Assembly (NCBI GenBank): GCA_947502885.1
Contig: CANNBP010000001.1
Location: 186,001 to 250,000 of the forward strand
Reading direction: 5' to 3'
Source of the DNA: an uncultured Aquimarina sp.
GTDB taxonomy: Bacteria; Bacteroidota; Bacteroidia; Flavobacteriales; Flavobacteriaceae
DNA length: 64,000 bases
Shown: positions 59,401 to 64,000 of the stretch, in pieces
Position numbering within the stretch: position 1 is the stretch's first letter
Layout of the letters: each line of letters begins with the position of its first letter
The notes under the pieces: generated by a model
Seen by the model: only the letters and a program-made list of their open reading frames with translations
The model's database searches: none
What the model was told of the DNA's origin: nothing
Translations under genes and position numbers: made by a program

Positions 59401-59566
59401 ATACTTAACCGGAGGTGAAATGTGGGAAGGTATGGCCGTTTCGATTATGGTTGGTTTATTGTTTGGAACTATAATTACATTGTTTTTCATTCCTACCTTT
59501 TATAGTATTTTGTTTAAAGTAAACTATAAAGACTATGAATTTGATAACACATTAATTGAAGAGTAA
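56456..59566 (+). CDS. RND-family efflux pump permease
   Basis: The 1036-residue inner-membrane pump has the AcrB-type layout of twelve helices and two large periplasmic loops. The first helix is TYTVLATIMLLGISLYQSLP. In helix 4 the proton-relay motif reads MALGMMVDNGIVVAE with Asp at about residue 401; AcrB has two Asp there, and this VDN form is common in relatives. Helix 10 has IIALAGIIINNAIVLIDRME. It uses the proton gradient to expel substrates through the TolC-type channel. Substrates are unknown. A TTG inside its last codons could start the next frame, but the ATG after the stop is preferred. Confidence 0.95.
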   Translation: MNLTKFSIEKNRITYTVLATIMLLGISLYQSLPRDSMPPMTIRVASIVSQFPGAGPERVEELVTDKIEKVVQELPELKKVTSTSRTGLSVISVTLKDEVKPDKLQDVWDRLRRKLDGIQGLPSGVNPNLNDEGIGDVFGIVLGITTDGFSYAQMKEYVDDIKDDLIKLDNAAKVELGGEQDERVFVEFDDSRLKEYGLSAQKLSSFISAQNIVSSGGQINLEDERIVLEPTGNFDTLADIRNMLIPVGDGSQLVYLKDITKVKKGYISPPTQKVSVNGLDAITLHISLKDDANIIALGEEVNMVKQEWKSLLPIGLELHTLSSLDKYIDTQVSDFMVNLIQSVVIVFCVMLFFLGLRTGLIITSLIPIVIVTTFMVMGLMNIGINQVSLAALIMALGMMVDNGIVVAETIVVKLEEGISRKEAAIQACSELFTPLLISTLTTAAAFMSFYLAESVMGDIVGPIFLVITIALLASWFISLTIITLLSYLFMAVKPKDAKKSVIDKMIIWLKGHYKNLILIALKNKVKTMVLIIGMFVLALFGFTKIAFLFFPDSNRNMITIDINLPLGTKIERTTQVVSDIETFISKELKVSDNQTEGVLDWSSYIGEGPESYDQGYTPDEANSSYAHILVNTSSFEANQKLINQLDSYCFNSFPNADIKIGLLAAGGGGTPIEIKVTGHDPDQLAAISEKVKLQLNGISGTKNVKDDWGPKSKKFVIDVNQVRAQTAGVSSQDIATSLQTVLDGFKTGEYREGDKSIPILMRSDKSQEQTLESIETLNIFSQSTGKNVPLLQVATIKPVWQYAKIKRLDINRTITISSELRESGNASDIIAQITPWLNEEVTTWKPGYSYKFGGDAENTAESMGAVIKYLPLCGFIILLLLIIQFNSFRKMIMVYCTIPLAIIGVVIGLLVFQEPFGFMPFLGIIALAGIIINNAIVLIDRMEIEQNELKREEDDSVVMACLQRFRPILLATFTTVLGLIPLYLTGGEMWEGMAVSIMVGLLFGTIITLFFIPTFYSILFKVNYKDYEFDNTLIEE

Positions 59567-59573
59567 TATTAGA

Positions 59574-60656
59574 ATGAAACAAAATCTCATATATTTTTTT
59601 AAGCTATTATGGCAATCTGTTGTGTTTTGGACGTTAGCCATGTTTTGTTATGCAATGTTTAGGTACTATGGGATAGATCAAGAAATTTCTGTTGTTTTAA
59701 AAAACAGGGGTGATGATGATATGGGAGTTATAGAACCTCTAATTATATTTAGTGCTATTGGATTAGGATTAGGTTTGCTATATGCTCTTGTAGATTTTTT
59801 GTTTGATAAATATATGCCTAAGAAGATTCCTCTTGGATTGAATCTATTATTTAAAACAGGGCTTTATTTTATTGTAACAGTCTTTATTGTATCAGTAGTT
59901 TTGGATATTGCATCAAGAATTTTAAATCTTGGTATTGAGCTTTACCCTGGTTGGTGGAGAAAGGATAAGAGATTTTGGAATGCACTATTTTATATGACCT
60001 TGGCTTCTTTTGTTTTTTCTTTTATAAAAATAGCTTCCGAAAGATTTGGTAAGGGTTTGTTTTTTAAAATGTTATTAGGTACTTATAAAAACCCGAAAGA
60101 AGAAGAACGTATTTTTATGTTTTTAGATCTAAAAGATTCTACTGCTATAGCAGAGAACTTAAGTCATCGTAAATACAGTCAGTTTATCCAAGATTGCTTT
60201 TTTGACCTTAATGAAGTGGTACTACAATATGAAGCTGAAATTTATCAATATGTTGGTGATGAAGCGGTCTTAAGTTGGTCATATAAGAAAGGGTTAACAA
60301 ATAATAACTGTATTCGTATATTTTTTGCTTTTGAAGAACAACGTCTATCCAGAAAGGAATATTATATTCAAAAATATGGAGCCTATCCCGAATTTAAAGC
60401 GGGATTGCACGGAGGAACATTAATGGTTGCAGAAGTTGGTTTTGTTAAAAAAGAATTGGCATATCATGGAGATGTTATTAATACGTCGGCAAGGATCCAA
60501 TCAGAGTGTAATACCCATAATGTATCCTTGCTGCTTTCAGAAAAACTACTGAAAGATTTGAAAATAGGAAAGTTAATGACATCAAAATCATTAGGAAATG
60601 TATTATTAAAAGGAAAAAAGAAAGAGGTTAATATTTATTCTATTATTAAAGAGTAG
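59574..60656 (+). CDS. Membrane-bound class III adenylate/guanylate cyclase
   Basis: The start is taken at ATG 59574 (MKQNLIYFFKLLW), seven bases after the pump stop, giving 360 residues. About four hydrophobic segments lie in 1-155. The cyclase domain (about 175-360) has the first metal Asp in IFMFLDLKDST, the second in YQYVGDEAVLSW, and the transition-state Asn and Arg in HGDVINTSARIQ. The residue set is complete, so it should make a cyclic nucleotide, most likely cAMP. Its presence as the last gene of an efflux operon is unusual and may link export to second-messenger signalling. Confidence 0.88.
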   Translation: MKQNLIYFFKLLWQSVVFWTLAMFCYAMFRYYGIDQEISVVLKNRGDDDMGVIEPLIIFSAIGLGLGLLYALVDFLFDKYMPKKIPLGLNLLFKTGLYFIVTVFIVSVVLDIASRILNLGIELYPGWWRKDKRFWNALFYMTLASFVFSFIKIASERFGKGLFFKMLLGTYKNPKEEERIFMFLDLKDSTAIAENLSHRKYSQFIQDCFFDLNEVVLQYEAEIYQYVGDEAVLSWSYKKGLTNNNCIRIFFAFEEQRLSRKEYYIQKYGAYPEFKAGLHGGTLMVAEVGFVKKELAYHGDVINTSARIQSECNTHNVSLLLSEKLLKDLKIGKLMTSKSLGNVLLKGKKKEVNIYSIIKE

Positions 60657-60825
60657 AGCATTTTTTAACGAAGAAAACCTTAAAATTTTGAAAAAAATAT
60701 GAACCTTATTTTTTTATTAGCATAGGTTTTGTAAATTCGTAAACGAAGAAATGAAGTAACTTTTGTTACAGATCTATTTTCTATCTTAAGGAAGACATTG
60801 GGAAAATAGATGCTATTTCTTACGG

Positions 60826-60880
60826 AAAACTCCGTATACCTTAATTAGTATAAACTAATTTGGTGTACGGAGTTTTTTTT
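60826..60880 (+). terminator. Rho-independent terminator after the efflux/cyclase operon
   Basis: AAAACTCCGTATACC (60826-60840) pairs with GGTGTACGGAGTTTT (60862-60876) with one non-Watson-Crick position. An inner TTAATTAGT/ACTAATT extends the stem, and eight T residues end it. It lies 170 bases past the cyclase stop, further than usual, and could also end a short independent RNA starting near TAGGTTTTG (60723-60731). Confidence 0.82.
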
Positions 60881-60903
60881 ACGCCAATTTTAAAAGCTTA
60901 AAT

Positions 60904-62403
60904 ATGAAAAAGAATGTTAAAAGAGGTGTTATTGTACTGCTTATATGTATTGTTGTTTTAATTGGGGTTATATATTTTTTTCCACAAGTCCTATATAACT
61001 CTGCTTTAGGTCAGAAGGCAATATTGACTTTCTCAGGAGAAAAAGTTGCAACTTTTTATTTTAAAGAAGATCAAACAAAAATGGATACTCTGTATATGAA
61101 AGGCATTATATATAGAAATACCCATAATGACATACAAAAGGTTTTAAATGAGAATCCACAGGTTACAACAATTGCCATGATTGATGTTGGAGGTTCAATT
61201 GATGATGAAATTAATCTGATAGCATCCCAAGAAATTAGAAAGAGAAAGATAAATACATATCTTCCTAAAAATGCAATGGTAGCATCTGGAGGAACTGATA
61301 TGTTTTTGGCAGGAACAAAAAGAAAAATACACCCTACAGCAAAACTAGGAGTGCATTCATGGTCAGATGGTACCAAAGGAGGTAATGAATACCCACAAGA
61401 TCACCCTGATCACATTAAGTACTTAGAGTATTATTCTGAAATGCAAATCCCTCTTAAATTTTATTGGTATACATTAAATGCAGCTTCGGCAGAAGATATA
61501 CATTGGATGACTCCAAGTGAAATCAAACAATATAAGATAGAAACCAATAAAGCTTCAGAATTATTAAGCTTACAAAAAAAAATGTCCTCTGATGAGTTTC
61601 TCGGCAGAAGAACAGGAAACAATTTAAAAACACAGGATTTAATTAAAAGTTATTTTAAAGAAATAGGCCTCAGGCAATTTAAAAACGCGTATTCGTCACA
61701 GTTTTCTTTTATTGAAGAACAAACAAAGAAGCAGCGTACCGGAACCAATATTATGGGGTATGTAAAAGGAAAAAAACACGAGGCCAAGTATTTGGTTATA
61801 GGGGCACATTATGATCACTTAGGCGTTGTAAATGATACTATTTATAATGGAGCTGATGATAATGCATCGGGTACCGCAGCGTTATTGGTCTTAGCTAAAT
61901 ATTTTGTAAAACATCAACCAGAGCATTCTATTATTTTTGTGGCATTTGATGCAGAAGAACTAGGTTTATTTGGCTCTAAAAGTTTTGTCCAAGAACCACC
62001 AGTTCCTTTAACAGATATCAAATTGAATATAAACTTTGATATGATTAGTCGTAATCCTTTAAATGAAATTTATGTAGTAGGCACTTATGATTATCCCCAA
62101 TTTAAACCTTTAATCCAATCTGTTGCAAAACCTAGTTCTTTAAAAGTATCCTATGGTCATGATAACCCTGATGATACAACAAAAGATTATTGGATGTTAT
62201 CATCTGATAATGGTCCATTTCACAAGAAAGGAATTCCTAATATCACTTTTAGTGAAGAAGATCATCCAGGTTATCATCACCCAACAGATGATTTTGAAAA
62301 TATACATCCAGTTTTTTATAAAAATGTAGTTACACTTATACAAAAGGTCATTGAAAAGGTAGATCAACAATTTCCTGATAATGATCTAAAATTAAAGAAA
62401 TAG
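60904..62403 (+). CDS. ClpP-like domain fused to M28-family metallopeptidase
   Basis: The 499-residue protein has one N-terminal membrane helix (about 8-28) and would face the periplasm. Residues about 60-215 resemble the ClpP/SppA-like domain of COG3904 proteins: MVASGGTDMFLAGTKRK with Ser128, and KLGVHSW with His151. Residues about 225-490 are an M28 zinc aminopeptidase: His302 in GAHYDHLG, Asp318/319 in GADDNASG, Glu351/352 in DAEELGLFG, Asp379 in NFDMISR and His in YHHPTDD (458-459). Both metals are likely bound. The serine protease part has Gly-Gly where the family has Ala-Cys, so its activity is uncertain. It is three bases ahead of the PLP enzyme gene. Confidence 0.85.
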   Translation: MKKNVKRGVIVLLICIVVLIGVIYFFPQVLYNSALGQKAILTFSGEKVATFYFKEDQTKMDTLYMKGIIYRNTHNDIQKVLNENPQVTTIAMIDVGGSIDDEINLIASQEIRKRKINTYLPKNAMVASGGTDMFLAGTKRKIHPTAKLGVHSWSDGTKGGNEYPQDHPDHIKYLEYYSEMQIPLKFYWYTLNAASAEDIHWMTPSEIKQYKIETNKASELLSLQKKMSSDEFLGRRTGNNLKTQDLIKSYFKEIGLRQFKNAYSSQFSFIEEQTKKQRTGTNIMGYVKGKKHEAKYLVIGAHYDHLGVVNDTIYNGADDNASGTAALLVLAKYFVKHQPEHSIIFVAFDAEELGLFGSKSFVQEPPVPLTDIKLNINFDMISRNPLNEIYVVGTYDYPQFKPLIQSVAKPSSLKVSYGHDNPDDTTKDYWMLSSDNGPFHKKGIPNITFSEEDHPGYHHPTDDFENIHPVFYKNVVTLIQKVIEKVDQQFPDNDLKLKK

Positions 62404-62406
62404 GTT

Positions 62407-63375
62407 GTGATACATAAAAGTAATATTGAGGCTACATATAGTAGTATTAAAGATGATATTTTTACAACACCATTAATTTACTCATCAAAATTGAGTGAAA
62501 TGTCTGGTGCTAATGTCTATCTTAAAATGGAACATTTACAACGTACAGATTCGTTTAAAATAAGGGGTGTGTTAAGTAAAATTAATTCTTTAGTCGAAAA
62601 GGATTTAAAAAAAGAACTTGTTGCTGCATCTACAGGAAATCATGCAGCAGCATTTAGTTATGCTTCTCAAAAATTTGGTTTTAAAGGAAAGTTATTCCTT
62701 CCAAAAACTGTAGCAAAAGAGAAGTTAGCGAATGTATCAAATACAGAATTAGATATTGTTTTATATGGCAACTTAAGTACTGAAACTGAAGCTATGGCCA
62801 GATTATATGCAAAAAACATAAGTGGTGTATTAATTCATCCGTATAATGATATCGAAATTATAAAAGGGCAGGGAACCATTGCATTGGAAATACATGCCCA
62901 ACTCCCCAAGGTGGATACGATTATTTCACCAATTGGTGGAGGGGGGCTTATTTCTGGAATTTGCTCATATTATTCTAAAGATAAAAATGTAAATATTATT
63001 GGTTGTCAACCAGAAAAGGCTTCAGAAATGTTTGATTCTATAAGAGAGAATAAAATTGTGGTTCCGAGTACATCAACAACCATCGCAGATGCAGCTATGG
63101 GGGGTATAGAGAAGGGCTCGCTAACTTTTACAATTTGTAAAAAGTTACTTTCTGACATCATACTTATAGATGAAGAAGCTATTAAAAAAGCAATAGCATT
63201 TTTATATAAGTATCATGATACCATAATAGAACCAACTGCTGCATTACCAGTAGCTGCATTATTAAAAAAGAATAACGATTATCGTAACAAAAATGTCGTT
63301 TTGATCTTAACTGGAAATAAAATTAATCAGAAATTACTAACCGAAATAAATACACATTATGGCAACTGTTATTAA
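62407..63375 (+). CDS. Threonine dehydratase / serine racemase family PLP enzyme
   Basis: The start is GTG at 62407, three bases after the upstream stop, giving 322 residues of fold-type II PLP enzyme. The PLP lysine is in TDSFKIRGVLSK (about 54-65), a substrate loop in ASTGNHAAAF (about 76-85), and the phosphate-binding loop PIGGGGLISG (about 176-185). Family members deaminate serine/threonine or hydroxyamino acids, or racemise serine. Overlap with an ornithine cyclodeaminase family gene recalls the EutB-EutC pair of ectoine breakdown, but no other ectoine gene is visible. Confidence 0.88.
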   Translation: MIHKSNIEATYSSIKDDIFTTPLIYSSKLSEMSGANVYLKMEHLQRTDSFKIRGVLSKINSLVEKDLKKELVAASTGNHAAAFSYASQKFGFKGKLFLPKTVAKEKLANVSNTELDIVLYGNLSTETEAMARLYAKNISGVLIHPYNDIEIIKGQGTIALEIHAQLPKVDTIISPIGGGGLISGICSYYSKDKNVNIIGCQPEKASEMFDSIRENKIVVPSTSTTIADAAMGGIEKGSLTFTICKKLLSDIILIDEEAIKKAIAFLYKYHDTIIEPTAALPVAALLKKNNDYRNKNVVLILTGNKINQKLLTEINTHYGNCY

Positions 63376-64000
63376 TTTAAAAGAAATAAAATTAATCATT
63401 AAGAATGTTGACGTATTAACGGCTATGGAAGAAGGCTTTATTCAATATAGTAACGGAAACACAGTTGTTCCTCCTGTAGGAGAATTACTATTTGAAAAAC
63501 CCAAAGGAGATGTGCACATTAAATATGGATATGTCAAAAATGATGATTACTATGTTATTAAAATAGCATCAGGATTTTATGATAATTCAAAATTGGGTAT
63601 TCCGTCTAGTCAAGGATTAATGTTATTATTTGACCAAAAAACAGGCGTGCCCAAGGCAGTTTTACTTGATGAGGGGTATTTGACAGATATTCGAACAGCC
63701 GCTGCAGGAGCATTATCTGCAAAGTATTTTGCTCCAAAAAAAATTACCGCTATCGGAATTATAGGAACGGGTATTCAAGCTAGATTGCAATTACAATACC
63801 TTCAACAACATAATCCTTGTAAGAAGGTATGGGTTTGGGGGCGTAACAAAAGTAACATTAAGAGTTTTATAAAAGACCTAGAAGCTGATTTTGATATTCA
63901 AATGGCAGAAAGCCCATCAGAGTTAGCAAAGCATTGTAATTTGATCGTTACTACAACTCCTTCTGAATTAGCTTTGTTAAAGGCAGATGACATACAAAAA
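63359..64000 (+). CDS. Ornithine cyclodeaminase / mu-crystallin family protein, 3' end outside the window
   Basis: The frame starts with ATG at 63359, inside the last codons of the PLP enzyme gene (17-base overlap), and is open to the window edge (214 codons seen). The start MATVINLKEIKLIIKNVDVL leads into the family pattern VHIKYGYVKNDDYYVIKIASG, LLDEGYLTDIRTAAAGALSA and the NAD-binding GIIGTGIQARLQLQYL. The visible part is longer in the substrate domain and fits the EutC-like branch. It is translationally coupled to the dehydratase-type gene. Confidence 0.9.
   Translation, partial: MATVINLKEIKLIIKNVDVLTAMEEGFIQYSNGNTVVPPVGELLFEKPKGDVHIKYGYVKNDDYYVIKIASGFYDNSKLGIPSSQGLMLLFDQKTGVPKAVLLDEGYLTDIRTAAAGALSAKYFAPKKITAIGIIGTGIQARLQLQYLQQHNPCKKVWVWGRNKSNIKSFIKDLEADFDIQMAESPSELAKHCNLIVTTTPSELALLKADDIQK

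Noticed and set aside
59191..59490. Minus-strand frame within the RND pump gene
   Set aside because: It is a shadow of transmembrane codons in a highly conserved pump.
59556..59573. TTG start for the cyclase inside the pump gene
   Set aside because: ATG at 59574 directly after the pump stop gives a normal membrane-helix start.
1..64000. tRNA, rRNA, CRISPR array, transposase, integrase or prophage genes
   Set aside because: I looked for tRNA-like cloverleafs in the spacers, repeated spacer units and recombinase motifs and saw none that could be supported.

Overview
The window is a chromosomal segment of a Bacteroidota bacterium, most likely a marine member of the Flavobacteriaceae (an Aquimarina-like genus is a guess from gene content only). 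The evidence is the AT-rich sequence (about one third G+C by eye), the near absence of Shine-Dalgarno sites, promoter-like boxes of the Bacteroidota form TAnnTTTG, a TonB-dependent receptor with a CarboxypepD_reg-like N-terminus, many lipoproteins with xxSC lipoboxes, three LytS/LytTR systems, and the acyl-CoA reductase/ferredoxin/serC/serA neighbourhood common in this phylum. No rRNA, tRNA, CRISPR array, insertion sequence or prophage was seen. Both ends cut genes: a DUF937 protein at the left and an ornithine cyclodeaminase family gene at the right.

Layout. 1-7.1 kb is housekeeping: DUF937, serA and serC (serine synthesis), a LuxC-like acyl-CoA reductase divergent from a dicluster ferredoxin, an outer-membrane barrel protein, small hypotheticals and a DCC-family protein. 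7.4-11.6 kb holds a von Willebrand A protein fused to a TonB-plug-like domain and a beta-helix lipoprotein. 11.7-17.4 kb is a probable DNA-damage tolerance cassette: an exonuclease/GIY-YIG nuclease fusion, a Y-family polymerase and a short DnaE-type polymerase, preceded by two 15-bp dyads next to a TAnnTTTG box. 17.6-35.7 kb is mixed: two transporters, an aldo/keto reductase, several regulators (AraC, MarR, LysR), a J-domain/KTSC protein, two tandem DEAD-box helicases, a racemase, GNAT and ATP-grasp enzymes, a second VWA/plug protein, and an FAD-linked oxidase with a small lipoprotein.

35.8-46.7 kb contains a TonB-dependent receptor and three complete LytS-type kinase/LytTR regulator pairs, interleaved with a TPR lipoprotein, a trypsin-like lipoprotein and a TraB-like (DUF5694) lipoprotein. 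A 21-22 bp spaced direct repeat upstream of the receptor is a candidate LytTR site. 46.8-52.2 kb has a cold-shock protein, an outer-membrane-type protein overlapping an S33-type hydrolase, an EamA transporter, an AraC regulator and a PD40 propeller lipoprotein.

52.4-60.7 kb is a GbsR/MarR-controlled RND efflux operon. Its promoter is bracketed by two GTTTCC-N6-GGAAAC dyads. The TolC-type component carries an extra N-terminal substrate-binding-like domain, and the last gene is a membrane class III nucleotide cyclase. 60.9-64 kb starts a further operon: a ClpP-like/M28 peptidase fusion, a threonine-dehydratase-type PLP enzyme and an ornithine cyclodeaminase family protein, the latter two resembling the EutB/EutC pair.

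The strongest candidates for something under-described are the exonuclease-GIY-YIG/dinB/dnaE cassette with its paired operators, the GbsR efflux operon with a binding-protein/TolC fusion and a cyclase, and the two barrel-less VWA/TonB-plug proteins.
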